64,000 nt of DNA from contig CAAGCW010000007.1 in assembly GCA_900768435.1 (NCBI GenBank), forward strand, positions 36,167 through 100,166. Reading direction: 5' to 3'. This DNA comes from an uncultured Collinsella sp. (GTDB lineage: Bacteria > Actinomycetota > Coriobacteriia > Coriobacteriales > Coriobacteriaceae). The notes under the pieces were generated by a model. That model searched no databases. It saw only the letters and a program-made list of their open reading frames with translations, and had not been told where the DNA came from. The stretch's first letter is position 1, and each line of letters starts with the position of its first letter. Positions 1 through 8,330 of the stretch are shown piece by piece. The translations under genes were made by a program, and so were the position numbers.

Positions 1-416
1 AGCGACGCATACATCTGCTCGCGCTGCTCCACACCCATAGCCTTACCGGTGGTGTCGAGCACCTCGCGAATGATGCGGTCCGCCTCGCTCATGCTCTCGC
101 CGCCCAGAGCGGTCAGGCGCACCGGGGCACGATACTTAACGGCCGCATCACCCGAGTCGTCGACCTCGACGTAGCCGCCCTCCTCCAGATGCGCGAGCGT
201 GCGCGAGACGGCGGCACGGGTCACGCCTGCCATGCGAGCCAGGTCAGCGCCAGTCAGGCCGTCCTTGCTGCGCTCAAGATAGTACAGGCACATAACGTCG
301 GAGCCCTTGAGGCCCAGCCTTGCGCCCTCGGATGTCTTAATGCGCTGGATCTCCTTGTAGAGCCCGCTGATCAGTCCGACAAAGTCCTCGAAACGTGTCT
401 CGTCGTTCTGCTGCAT
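1..416 (-). CDS. MarR-family transcriptional regulator (3' end beyond window)
   Basis: About 138 residues are visible from an ATG at 414-416, and the frame is open to the left edge, so the C-terminus is missing. The protein begins MQQNDETRF and contains a winged-helix segment in which 'GLTGADLARMAGVTRAAVSR' is the helix-turn-helix, followed by a wing region 'HLEEGGYVEVDDSG'. This is the MarR layout: an N-terminal dimerisation helix, then the wHTH around residues 55-90. MarR proteins usually run to 140-160 residues, so only a short tail is lost. Its target is not evident because the genes it would face lie outside the window. The family assignment is good; the ligand is unknown. Confidence 0.8.
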   Translation of the reverse strand, partial: MQQNDETRFEDFVGLISGLYKEIQRIKTSEGARLGLKGSDVMCLYYLERSKDGLTGADLARMAGVTRAAVSRTLAHLEEGGYVEVDDSGDAAVKYRAPVRLTALGGESMSEADRIIREVLDTTGKAMGVEQREQMYAS

Positions 417-520
417 GGGAGACGACCGCCTTTCGCTTACATGATGCTAACGGGTAAACATCTTAGCCGCACGAGGCAACACCCATACCCAAATATCCCA
501 TTTGTTAACCCATCAACATA

Positions 521-561
521 AAAACCACCACAAAGGGGACAGGCACCTTTGTGGTGGTTTT
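521..561 (-). terminator. Palindromic repeat family R1, copy 1 (terminator-like)
   Basis: Perfect 16-bp arms (521-536 and 546-561, core CCACCACAAAGG) enclose a 9-nt loop. On the minus strand the stem is followed by a short T run, so it can terminate the B3/B4-domain gene that ends at 590. The same hairpin recurs at 1481-1521 and 17770-17807. Confidence 0.65.
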
Positions 562-589
562 GACCGGCGAACATGATCCGCAGGCGTCG

Positions 590-1309
590 TTACAGTTCCA
601 CGCAGGGATTGTCGCGGGTCACAAGCGTCTTAACGACAACCGTCGCTCCCAGATAGCGCTCGAGCAACTCGGCGAGACGATCAACGGCAGCCTGGCAATC
701 CCCCATCCGCTCGGGCTCCGCGCACTCAATCGCCAGGAATGCATCGGCCGAATCGTCGGACAGCGCCGTGCGAACGCCATCGCGCCAGTTCCAGCAGCGG
801 CATACGGCGCCCGCATCATCGATGTAGGCGAGCTCGCCGGGCAGCGTCGGGTCATCTGTTTCCTCGCCAAGTGGCAGGAACGCATCGCCGCCGTCAGTCA
901 CCTTCAAGCGAAGATCCCCCTCAATCGTATGCAGGTCCTCGCCGCCAACGGGCAGCGCGTAGGTCAGCGACACCGTGTTGTAGATGTCCACCGCGGGCGT
1001 AATGTGGCCCACCGGTTTGCCCTTGAGCACGCGCTTGAGCAGGTTCTCAATTGAGCAACGCGCGCCCTTTTTGGTCTTGAACAGCCGATAAGCCTCGCGC
1101 CATGCCTTGACCGGTGCGTTCTCGCTGATAGTATCGCTGGTCAGATGACGCTCCGCGTCGATATTGGCGCGGTCGAGCAACGCCGCAATCGCGTCCACGT
1201 CCTCTTGAGGAATCTGAGCCGCGGGCTTCATGCCCTTTACGACCACAACACCGACAGCCGCCTGCGGAAATAGCTCCCAAAACGAATCCTCGGCAATAAA
1301 GCTCTTCAT
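590..1309 (-). CDS. B3/B4 tRNA-binding domain protein
   Basis: A 239-residue protein read from the ATG at 1307-1309, which has GGGAG five to six bases upstream; an in-frame ATG 15 bases earlier has no such site. The sequence 'VKAWREAYRLFKTKKGARCSIENLLKRV' followed by 'DIYNTVSLTYALPVGGEDL' matches the B3/B4 domain that occurs in the beta subunit of phenylalanyl-tRNA synthetase and as free-standing proteins. In PheRS the domain edits mischarged tRNA; free-standing versions are presumed to act on aminoacyl-tRNA, but this one's substrate is not known. It is preceded by a possible small RNA or leader (1351-1447) and ended by hairpin 521-561. Domain assignment is firm, function inferred. Confidence 0.8.
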   Translation of the reverse strand: MKSFIAEDSFWELFPQAAVGVVVVKGMKPAAQIPQEDVDAIAALLDRANIDAERHLTSDTISENAPVKAWREAYRLFKTKKGARCSIENLLKRVLKGKPVGHITPAVDIYNTVSLTYALPVGGEDLHTIEGDLRLKVTDGGDAFLPLGEETDDPTLPGELAYIDDAGAVCRCWNWRDGVRTALSDDSADAFLAIECAEPERMGDCQAAVDRLAELLERYLGATVVVKTLVTRDNPCVEL

Positions 1310-1350
1310 GCGCTCTCCCTTCATCGTGCGCGCCCGAGCGAGGGCGCCTA

Positions 1351-1447
1351 AACAAAAAGCGCCCTTACGACGGCCACCTTCAAAGTCCTACGGTGCCGCC
1401 ACAAGAGCGCTTACGCTGCCCCCATCCGGAGAAGGGGGCAATATGTC
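1351..1447 (-). ncRNA. Candidate small RNA or attenuated leader
   Basis: Between the end of pckA and the B3/B4 gene the minus strand shows a -10-like TACAAT (1454-1459), a 7-bp GC stem-loop (1417-1440), then a long stem (arms about 1358-1379 and 1392-1411) followed directly by a TTTTTGTTT run. That is a complete promoter-hairpin-terminator arrangement of about 100 nt. It could be a stand-alone RNA or a leader controlling read-through into the B3/B4 gene. No riboswitch class is recognised; no convincing -35 is present (TTACTC at 17 bp). Confidence 0.35.
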
Positions 1448-1480
1448 AGGCGTATTGTAACCCGAGTCATCCGCGCGAGT

Positions 1481-1521
1481 AAAACCACCACAAAGGTGCC
1501 TGTCCCCTTTATGGTGGTTTT
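1481..1521 (-). terminator. Palindromic repeat family R1, copy 2 (pckA terminator)
   Basis: The same hairpin as 521-561, in opposite orientation (the loop is the reverse complement of copy 1), with one mismatch in the 16-bp arms. It lies 16 bp past the pckA stop codon and is followed by TTTT on the minus strand, so it probably terminates pckA. Confidence 0.6.
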
Positions 1522-1536
1522 GGGTCTGAAGCAACG

Positions 1537-3207
1537 CTAGTGTCGGAGTCCCAGCAGGCCGCGGCCGCGATGACGGGCGTCGGCGTGCACCTGAGCGTGC
1601 GGACCGGCGGCCTTCACGGACTCGGGCAGGTGCGAGTACTTCTTCTCGAAGTTCTCCTCGAACATCACGGCCAAGTTGTGCGCCGCCTCGTCGTAGCGCG
1701 CGGTGCTCTGCCAGTACTGGCGCGGCACCAGGATGCCGTCGGGCACGCCGTGGCACGTGGTGGGAATGTCGACGTTAAAGATATCATCGTGAACGAACTC
1801 GCTGTCCTCGATGGTACCGTCGAGGGCGCGGGCCACCAGGGCGCGCGTGTAGGCAAGCTCGATGCGATGGCCCACGCCGTAGCCGCCGCCAATCCAGCCG
1901 GTGTTGACCAGGTACACACGCGTGCGGCCGTCGGCGATGCGCTCACCGAGCATCTTGGCATAGACCATGGGGTCGAGCGGCATAAACGGCTCGCCAAACA
2001 GCGAAGAGAACGTGGGTGTGGGCTCGGTGACGCCGACCTCGGTGCCGGGGATCTTGGCCGTAAAGCCCGTCACAAAGTGGTACATGGCGGCATCGGCCGT
2101 CAAGCGCGAAATAGGCGGCAGCACACCAAAGGCGTCGCAGGTCAAAAACAGCACAACGCTCGGGGTGGTGCCCATGCCCTTGGTCCACGCGTTGGGGATG
2201 TGCTCCACAGGGTATGCCACGCGCGTGTTGTGCGTGATCGAGACGTCGTCGTAGTTGGGCTTGCGGTTCTCGTCGAGCACCACGTTTTCGCAGATGGCAC
2301 CAAAGCGGACGGCGTTGAAGATTTCGGGCTCGTGGAACGCGTCCAGGCCCTCGCATTTGGCGTAGCAGCCACCCTCGATGTTGAAGATGCCCATGTCAGA
2401 CCAACCGTGCTCGTCGTCGCCGATCAGTAGGCGCGTGGGGTTGGCCGAAAGCGTGGTCTTGCCGGTGCCGGACAGGCCAAAGAACACGGCGGTCTCGTGC
2501 GTGACAGGATCCATGCTGGCCGAGCAATGCATGGGCAGTACGTCGTCCTCGACGGGCAGCAGGTAGTTCATGACGCTGAAGATCGACTTTTTGATCTCAC
2601 CGGAGTAGCCGGTGCCGGCGACCAGAATCACGCGCTCCTGGAAATTGATGACCACGGCGGCGCTGGAGTTGAGCCCCTTAATGGTGGGATCGCACTGGTA
2701 GCCGGGAGCGGCGAGCACACAGAAGTCGGGCTCACCGGTGCGTGCGATTTCGCGGGCGAGCGGGCGGGCGAGCATCTGCTTAATAAAGAGTGCCTGGCTG
2801 GCACGCTCACAGGCGACGAGCAGTCGGCGCGTGTGGTTGCGGTCGGCGCCCGCCATGCCGCGGGTAACGAACACATCGCGCTCGTTGAGGTAGTCGACGA
2901 TGCCGGCCTTGATGGTCTCGTAGCTCTCGACGGACAGCGAGCGGTTGACCGCGCCCCAGGCGATCTTGTCGTGCACGTCGGGCGTGTCGACGATAAAGCG
3001 GTCGTTGGGCGAACGGCCAGTGCGCTCCCCCGTCTCGATCACCAGCGCGCCGTTGGATGCCATACGACCTTCTTCGCGGCGGATGGCGTGCTCGACGAGC
3101 TCCGCGGCGGGTAGATCGACCAGCAGACGGGGCTGATTCTCGGCGGGATCTTCGACCAGCGTAATACCAAAGTTGGACAGAACTTCTGCAGGGGTAACAC
3201 CAGGCAT
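1537..3207 (-). CDS. pckA: Phosphoenolpyruvate carboxykinase (ATP)
   Basis: Encodes 556 residues from the ATG at 3205-3207, preceded by AAAGGAGG. It interconverts oxaloacetate plus ATP with PEP, CO2 and ADP (EC 4.1.1.49): the gluconeogenic entry step, or in fermenting gut bacteria a CO2-fixing, ATP-yielding step towards succinate. Diagnostic motifs of the ATP-dependent family are present: 'GRSPNDRFIVDTP' near the N-terminus, the P-loop 'FGLSGTGKTTLS', and the kinase-2 motif 'LLIGDDEHGW'. The family is usually 530-540 residues, so this one is slightly long at the C-terminus ('HADARHRGRGLLGLRH'). A LacI-type palindrome lies about 75 bp upstream of the start (3282-3297). It has its own terminator and appears monocistronic. 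Confidence 0.97.
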   Translation of the reverse strand: MPGVTPAEVLSNFGITLVEDPAENQPRLLVDLPAAELVEHAIRREEGRMASNGALVIETGERTGRSPNDRFIVDTPDVHDKIAWGAVNRSLSVESYETIKAGIVDYLNERDVFVTRGMAGADRNHTRRLLVACERASQALFIKQMLARPLAREIARTGEPDFCVLAAPGYQCDPTIKGLNSSAAVVINFQERVILVAGTGYSGEIKKSIFSVMNYLLPVEDDVLPMHCSASMDPVTHETAVFFGLSGTGKTTLSANPTRLLIGDDEHGWSDMGIFNIEGGCYAKCEGLDAFHEPEIFNAVRFGAICENVVLDENRKPNYDDVSITHNTRVAYPVEHIPNAWTKGMGTTPSVVLFLTCDAFGVLPPISRLTADAAMYHFVTGFTAKIPGTEVGVTEPTPTFSSLFGEPFMPLDPMVYAKMLGERIADGRTRVYLVNTGWIGGGYGVGHRIELAYTRALVARALDGTIEDSEFVHDDIFNVDIPTTCHGVPDGILVPRQYWQSTARYDEAAHNLAVMFEENFEKKYSHLPESVKAAGPHAQVHADARHRGRGLLGLRH

Positions 3208-3281
3208 GGGGCCTCCTTTAAAAACGCGGCACGTGGACGCGGCGCGCACTTTACTCACGTAAAGCCCGTTGTACCCGATAT

Positions 3282-3297
3282 GCAAAAACGTTTTTGC
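3282..3297. promoter_or_regulatory. 16-bp perfect palindrome upstream of pckA
   Basis: The sequence GCAAAAACGTTTTTGC is a perfect palindrome with a central CG, the shape bound by LacI/CcpA-family regulators. It lies 75 bp upstream of the pckA start, in the gap shared with the divergent flippase gene. A half-site (TTGCAAAAACG) lies upstream of fbp near 56718-56728, the other gluconeogenic gene here. Its role as an operator is inferred. Confidence 0.45.
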
Positions 3298-3349
3298 GGC
3301 AACGGCGAAGCGCCCGCCCAACGGTCAAAAATCGCAGGCAAGCGGCCTA

Positions 3350-3432
3350 GTCATTGGGGACGTTTTTAAACGACTAGTCGTTGGGGACACTCTTGAACAG
3401 GCAACAACCAAGGAGCGTCCCCGAGTGCCGGC
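3350..3432. repeat. GGGGAC-rich intergenic repeat cluster
   Basis: Within the 325-bp gap between pckA and the flippase gene, two imperfect direct repeats (CTAGTCRTTGGGGAC at about 3348 and 3373) are followed by a segment (3405-3432) resembling family R2, which is better preserved at 27988-28027 and 47928-47967. The rest of the gap holds the pckA palindrome and a -10-like TATACT at 3499-3504 ahead of the flippase. Confidence 0.4.
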
Positions 3433-3532
3433 TACTGAATGGCGCCGCCGAAATTATCGAACAACATGTTCAAAAACACGAACGAACACCGTCGCGTCTA
3501 TACTAGAGCGCAGCAATAGAAAGGACTCCGCT

Positions 3533-5107
3533 TTGAGCATCACGCCCATCGATAGCATTCGCCGCGCCATCGCCCGCCGCAATGGCGTCGCCGACCCCAC
3601 CGTATCGGACGGGGCGCACGGGCAGGGCGGACGCATCGAGAACGGCCTGTTCCCCGCATCGCACACCGCCGAGGAGCTCGCACGAATCCAAGAGCTAAGC
3701 CAGCGTAACGCCGGCGGTCCCGACAGCAGCCAGGCCACACGCCGTCGCCGCGAGCGCGATCGCGAGCCCGGCCCCATCCACCGCATGGTCAATGCCTGGT
3801 GGAACCGCCTGCTCGGAGCCGTCTACGGCGGCGGCTTCTCCACGCAAGAAGCCGAGTACGAAGATCACGCCGCCCGTCGCGACTACCTTTGGAATACCCT
3901 GGGCACCGCCGTATGGGGCATGGCGTTTCCGTTGCTCACCATCGTGTCCACACAGCTCGTGGGCGCCGAGGAGGCTGGCAAATTCTCCATCGCCTTTGTC
4001 ACCGGCACGCTCATCATGATCGCGTGCAACTACGGCGTGCGCAATTTCCAGGTCTCGGACATCGACGAAAAGACGTCCTTTGCCTCTTACCAGCTCAACC
4101 GCTGGATCTGCGGAGCGCTCGCGCTGGCATGCGGCCTGGTATACAGCAGCGCCCGCGGCTACGATGCGCAGATGGCCACAATCGGCCTGGGCGTCTACCT
4201 GTATAAGGTGATCGACGGCATTGCCGACGTGTACGAGGGCCGCCTGCAGCAGGCCGACAAACTCTACCTGGCCGGTATGAGCCAAACGCTACGATCCGTC
4301 GGCGTCATCGCGGTCTTTAGCGTGGTACTGTTCCTCACGCGCAGCATGCCCATCGCCGCCATGGCCATGGGTGTTACCGCGATCGCCTCGCTCGTGCTGG
4401 TCACCGCGCCGCTCGCCCTGCTCGAAACCGAAAAATCGCGCCGCGTGAGCCTGCGCGAGGTCGGTCACCTGTTTATCCAGTGCGCCCCGCTTTTTGGCGC
4501 GCTGTTCCTGTTCAACCTTATCGAGAGCATGCCCAAGTTCGTGATGGAAGGCACGCTGGCCTACAAGTATCAGCTGTACTTTAATGCCCTGTTCTTTCCG
4601 GCGCAGGCTATTTTGTTGAGCATTGGATTTATCTATAAACCGCAGCTCCTGCGTTTGTCGAGCATTTGGGCTAATCCTCGCAAGCGTCATCGCTTTGACC
4701 TGATTATTGTTGCCGTTATGGCACTGATCGTGGTCATCACCAGCGTGTGCGCCGCATTTATGGCAGGTCCCGGTATTCCCCTCATGAGCTTCATGTACGG
4801 CCTCAATTTTGAGCGCTACCGCACGCTGGCACTGCTGATGGTTGTCGCCGGCGGCGTCACCGCGGCCATCGACTTTCTCTACGCCATCATCACGGTGCTG
4901 CGCCATGCCGGCGACGTCACCAAAATCTACCTGATCTGCTTCGCCGTAAGCGTAGTGCTGCCGGTGATCCTGATCAACCTGCTGGGTCTGATGGGCGCCG
5001 TGGTGAGCTACCTAGCCATCATGGCCCTACTCCTGGTGCTGCTGATTATCGAATACGCCCACATCCGCCAACGCATCGAACGCGACCGCAACCCGTACGG
5101 CGCCTAA
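3533..5107 (+). CDS. Polysaccharide-export (Wzx-like) flippase family membrane protein
   Basis: I read 524 residues from the TTG at 3533, which follows an AAAGGA ribosome site; the frame upstream lacks any site and looks non-coding. After a polar N-terminal tail of roughly 110 residues come about 12 to 14 hydrophobic segments, starting near 'YLWNTLGTAVWGMAFPLLTI'. The pattern, with 'QLVGAEEAGKFSIAF' after helix 1, matches Wzx/polysaccharide biosynthesis flippases, which move lipid-linked glycans across the membrane. No glycosyltransferases or polymerase sit beside it, so the substrate cannot be inferred. The long soluble tail is unusual for the family. It is convergent with the metallophosphatase gene and separated from it by structured repeat 5121-5298. 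Confidence 0.75.
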   Translation: MSITPIDSIRRAIARRNGVADPTVSDGAHGQGGRIENGLFPASHTAEELARIQELSQRNAGGPDSSQATRRRRERDREPGPIHRMVNAWWNRLLGAVYGGGFSTQEAEYEDHAARRDYLWNTLGTAVWGMAFPLLTIVSTQLVGAEEAGKFSIAFVTGTLIMIACNYGVRNFQVSDIDEKTSFASYQLNRWICGALALACGLVYSSARGYDAQMATIGLGVYLYKVIDGIADVYEGRLQQADKLYLAGMSQTLRSVGVIAVFSVVLFLTRSMPIAAMAMGVTAIASLVLVTAPLALLETEKSRRVSLREVGHLFIQCAPLFGALFLFNLIESMPKFVMEGTLAYKYQLYFNALFFPAQAILLSIGFIYKPQLLRLSSIWANPRKRHRFDLIIVAVMALIVVITSVCAAFMAGPGIPLMSFMYGLNFERYRTLALLMVVAGGVTAAIDFLYAIITVLRHAGDVTKIYLICFAVSVVLPVILINLLGLMGAVVSYLAIMALLLVLLIIEYAHIRQRIERDRNPYGA

Positions 5108-5120
5108 TTCGAATCAATTT

Positions 5121-5298
5121 GAAGAAAAGAAACGTCGATGTTTAGGCACCGACAGCGAGCAGTCTCGAAGTGCCCCAGGTTGGCGCGAAAGAGGAGCGAC
5201 GCGTACTTCTGTACGCGAGAGACGGTTTGAGCGACAAGATGGGGTGCTTCGAGGCTGCGCAGCGTCAACGTGACCGCCGTTCGGTAGAACGGCGGAAC
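5121..5298 (-). repeat. Structured 3'-UTR element, family R5, divergent copy A
   Basis: Directly downstream of the metallophosphatase gene. Read on the minus strand it has a 9-bp hairpin next to the gene (CCGCCGTTC / GAACGGCGG), then GACGCTGCGC, a roughly 19-bp imperfect stem (about 5163-5180 with 5240-5258), an inner hairpin CGCGTAC-AGAA-GTACGCG, then GCTCGCTGTCG and a T-rich tail. Copies at 44868-45041 and 48036-48208 share the outer motifs and the AGAA loop, but their stems have different sequence. Confidence 0.6.
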
Positions 5299-5302
5299 AA
5301 GG

Positions 5303-6142
5303 TTATTCTCCAGGGTTGATATTCGCGTAGAACTCCGCGCCATCATCCAGGCGCAGGATCCCGACGCGGCCGAACTCGGAGCCGGTGGCGGCGGCGCAAT
5401 CGATATCGATGCGATCGGGCACGCCGGCGGTATCCTCGCCACCCAGGCGCACAATCTGCCCGCGGCCCGACTCCTCATCAAGCCCCGCCAGGCCGCCAAC
5501 CTCGCAATAGCGCCCAAGCGACACCGTGGGCGTGTGGCCGCTCACCACGACCGGGCCCTCGCCCTCGGCAGAAAGCAGTCCCGTCGGCGCATCCCAATAG
5601 CCGTGACGAATCCACAGTAGGTCATCGGACGACTGCACCGCGAGCATCTGCTGCAGCAGCTCGCGATCGGCACCCACCGCTCCGACGCCATCGGCACAAT
5701 CGACGCCATGCTCAAGTAAAAACGCGCGCGCCGCCTTCATCTCGATTCCAGCATGTACCAGCAGATACGGGCGCTCCTTGGTCTCGGCCACCGCGTAGAG
5801 CGGCAGCGCGGCCATCCATCGCACGAGCTCCTCGTATGCCTCAAATTCCATGTCGTTGAGCTGCTCGCGCGTCGTCCAGCCACCGTTGATATCCCAGGTC
5901 TCGGCATCGAGCGGATCCTGGCCAATGATGGCATCGAGCATGATCTGCTCGTGATTGCCCTTGAGAACGCGGGCGTTAGGCAGCGAGCGCACGAGCTTAA
6001 TAACGCCGACCGGATCGGGCCCGCGATCGATCATGTCGCCCAGCACGTACAGCGCGTCGTCGGACGTCAACGAGATCTTAGACAGGGCCTCGTCAAGCGC
6101 ATGCACGTGTCCGTGAGCATCAGATGTCACATAGATCGCCAT
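5303..6142 (-). CDS. Metallophosphoesterase (PPP/calcineurin-like)
   Basis: A 279-residue soluble protein from an ATG with AAAGG six bases upstream. The PPP-family metal-binding motifs occur in order: 'SDAHGH' (residues 7-12), 'GDMIDRG' (about 35-41), 'GNHE' (about 62-65), 'HAG' in 'LLVHAGIE', and a C-terminal 'SGHTPT'. This set marks serine/threonine-type phosphatases and diadenosine tetraphosphatases (PrpA/ApaH-like); which substrate is used cannot be told. It is divergent from the antiporter gene, sharing a 250-bp promoter region, and is followed by repeat 5121-5298. Confidence 0.88.
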   Translation of the reverse strand: MAIYVTSDAHGHVHALDEALSKISLTSDDALYVLGDMIDRGPDPVGVIKLVRSLPNARVLKGNHEQIMLDAIIGQDPLDAETWDINGGWTTREQLNDMEFEAYEELVRWMAALPLYAVAETKERPYLLVHAGIEMKAARAFLLEHGVDCADGVGAVGADRELLQQMLAVQSSDDLLWIRHGYWDAPTGLLSAEGEGPVVVSGHTPTVSLGRYCEVGGLAGLDEESGRGQIVRLGGEDTAGVPDRIDIDCAAATGSEFGRVGILRLDDGAEFYANINPGE

Positions 6143-6395
6143 GGAACGCCTTTCCCTACCTTGCGACCGAAGCCCGGAACCGCAACTAAAACTTCAAGTT
6201 GAACTTAAACGTTACCCATTGTACTCCGTTGCAATAAAGCTGGAAAGGGTTTCCGAGCAGAGGCAAAGACGGCAGCCGTCTATGACGATATCGCGCACGC
6301 CCGCAATCCAACCCCATAAACCCACCATCTTTGGGTACAAATAACCGCAGACAACTGACCGTGCCACGCCAACCACCCAGGAGCGGACACCATCC

Positions 6396-7997
6396 ATGAA
6401 CCAGATCCTTCTCTTTATCGGCCTCGTTATTATTCTGTGCCTGACCATCAAGCCCGTCGGCAAAAAACTCCCCTTCCCCACCCTGCTCATCTTTATCGCG
6501 CTCGGCATGCTGTTGGGCGTCAACGGGCCGGCTCACATCGACTTTAGCGACTACGCGCTCACCGAAACCGTCTGCAGCACGGCGCTGCTGTTCATCATGT
6601 TCTACGGCGGTTTTAACACCAACATCGACCGTGCCAAGCCCGTCGCCGCGCCTGCGGTGCTGCTGAGCACGCTCGGCGTCGTCATCACTGCCGGCATTAC
6701 CGGCGTGTTCGCGCACTTTGTACTGGGCTTCGACTGGATCGGCGGCCTGCTGCTGGGATCGGTCGTGGCGTCCACCGACGCGGCCAGCGTCTTTAGCGTG
6801 CTGCGCGAGCACAGCCTTTCGCTGAGGGGCGGCACCGACTCGCTGCTCGAGGTCGAATCGGGCTCCAACGACCCCGTCGCCTACATGCTCACCGCCGTGC
6901 TCGCCACACTCGCGGCCGGCGGCGACATCAACATTCCCGCACTGCTGGCCAAGCAGATTATCCTGGGCGCGGGCCTGGGCCTTGTCATCGGCTGGGCGGC
7001 GGGCCGCCTGATTGAACGAGCGCACGCAACGGCCGAGGGCGCGCAGACCATCTTTTTGTTCGCCGTGGCGATCGTCGCCTACGCATTGCCGAGCTATCTG
7101 GGCGGCAACGGCTTTTTGGCCGTGTACCTGGCCGGCATTGTGCTGGGCGCGAGCGACATCACCGGCAAGGTCGAGATGGCGCACTTTTTTGACACCCTCA
7201 CCGAGATGGCCGAGATGACCATCTTCTTTTTGCTGGGCCTGCTCGTCACGCCCGCGCGCCTGCCGCAGATGCTGCTGCCGGGCCTGGCGCTCATGGCGTT
7301 TATGCTCTTTGCGAGCCGCCCCATCGCCGTCGGTCTGCTGCTGGTGCCCTTTAAGACGAACCCTCGCCAGGTTGCACTCGTAAGCTGGGCGGGCTTGCGC
7401 GGCGCGGCTTCGGTCGTCTTTAGCCTCTTTGCCGTGGTAGCCGGCGTTCCCGGCGGTCACGACCTGTTTGACCTGGTGTTTGTGATTGCCGTATCGAGCA
7501 TTGTGGTGCAGGGTTCGCTACTGCCGGCGGTGGCGAAGAAACTCGATATGATCGATGCGGCCGGCGACGTACGCCGCACCTTTAACGACTACCGCGACGA
7601 GGACGGCATGTCGTTTGTAAAGCTCAAGGTGGGCGCTGGCCATCCGTTTGCCGGGCGCTCGCTCGCCGATATTGGCAGCGCGACGGACATGCTCGTGGTC
7701 TTGGTGCTGCGCGACGGGGCGCACCCGGTACTGCCCAACGGCGATACCGTCATCGAGGAAGGCGACCTTCTGGTGATGGCAGCCCCAACGTTCGAAGAGC
7801 GTGCCGAGGTTACGCTGCGCGAGGTCACCGTGACGCCCCACGGTCGCCTGGCCGGTCAGCGCCTGCGCGACGTGCCGCAAGGCAAGCACCCGTTTATTGT
7901 GGTGATGCTAAAGCGCGAAGGCCAAACGATCATCCCCGACGGCAACACCCTAATATACGCCGGCGACGAAGCCGTCATCGCCACGCTGGCATCGTAG
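6396..7997 (+). CDS. CPA1-family cation/proton antiporter with TrkA-C domains
   Basis: Encodes 533 residues with about 12 hydrophobic segments (residues 3-390) followed by a cytoplasmic tail. The membrane part carries 'GSVVASTDAASVFSVLR' and 'ESGSNDPVAYML', typical of the NhaP2/CvrA potassium/proton antiporter group. The tail has one RCK/TrkA-C module ('LKVGAGHPFAGRSLADIG' to 'EGDLLVMAAP') and a second, similar one to the C-terminus ('AGQRLRDVPQGKHPFIVVML'), as in regulated antiporters. Likely role: potassium or sodium efflux in exchange for protons and volume control. The start follows CAGGAG with normal spacing. It stands alone between divergent and convergent neighbours. Confidence 0.9.
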   Translation: MNQILLFIGLVIILCLTIKPVGKKLPFPTLLIFIALGMLLGVNGPAHIDFSDYALTETVCSTALLFIMFYGGFNTNIDRAKPVAAPAVLLSTLGVVITAGITGVFAHFVLGFDWIGGLLLGSVVASTDAASVFSVLREHSLSLRGGTDSLLEVESGSNDPVAYMLTAVLATLAAGGDINIPALLAKQIILGAGLGLVIGWAAGRLIERAHATAEGAQTIFLFAVAIVAYALPSYLGGNGFLAVYLAGIVLGASDITGKVEMAHFFDTLTEMAEMTIFFLLGLLVTPARLPQMLLPGLALMAFMLFASRPIAVGLLLVPFKTNPRQVALVSWAGLRGAASVVFSLFAVVAGVPGGHDLFDLVFVIAVSSIVVQGSLLPAVAKKLDMIDAAGDVRRTFNDYRDEDGMSFVKLKVGAGHPFAGRSLADIGSATDMLVVLVLRDGAHPVLPNGDTVIEEGDLLVMAAPTFEERAEVTLREVTVTPHGRLAGQRLRDVPQGKHPFIVVMLKREGQTIIPDGNTLIYAGDEAVIATLAS

Positions 7998-8026
7998 TGG
8001 CTAGGGGTAGCTAATTTGGGAAGGGG

Positions 8027-8218
8027 TTAGTCATCGTCGACGGCAAAGTCGCGGAGGTCGAGGCCTTCGCGTTCGGCTCGGGCTAGGAGCTCTTGGGGCG
8101 ACTCGTCCTCGATATCCATCACGTCGAGCATGTCAGCGGGAAAGCCCACGCCAGCCGCGCTCCCTGCGTAGTCGAGCAAGCCCTCGCGCAGCTGGTCTAC
8201 ATCAACTTCAATCTTCAC
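8027..8218 (-). CDS. Small acidic hypothetical protein
   Basis: A 63-residue protein read from GTG at 8216-8218, which has a strong AGGAGG seven bases upstream; the longer in-frame extension to 8398 overlaps the MazG-like gene and lacks a site. It starts VKIEVDVDQLREGLLDY and ends 'AEREGLDLRDFAVDDD', with about a third acidic residues. No family is recognised. It is divergent from the MazG-helicase pair by about 110 bp, so an accessory role for that pair is possible but not shown. Confidence 0.6.
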   Translation of the reverse strand: MKIEVDVDQLREGLLDYAGSAAGVGFPADMLDVMDIEDESPQELLARAEREGLDLRDFAVDDD

Positions 8219-8330
8219 GGTGAATCCTCCTACCGGGCAATCGCGACCGGACAAACCGCACGTCCCAACTGATGTGCAATAAACTCCAGATACGGCCATA
8301 ATAAAATAATGAACATCAGGGAGGTTACGG

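Noticed and set aside
1351..1447. T-box riboswitch before the B3/B4 gene
   Set aside because: GGCACCG resembles the T-box core, but the leader is too short for Stem I and there is no specifier loop.
6186..7460. A 424-codon frame antisense to the antiporter gene
   Set aside because: Its Gln/His/Asp/Arg-rich composition is the complement of a membrane protein; the antiporter has clear family motifs.
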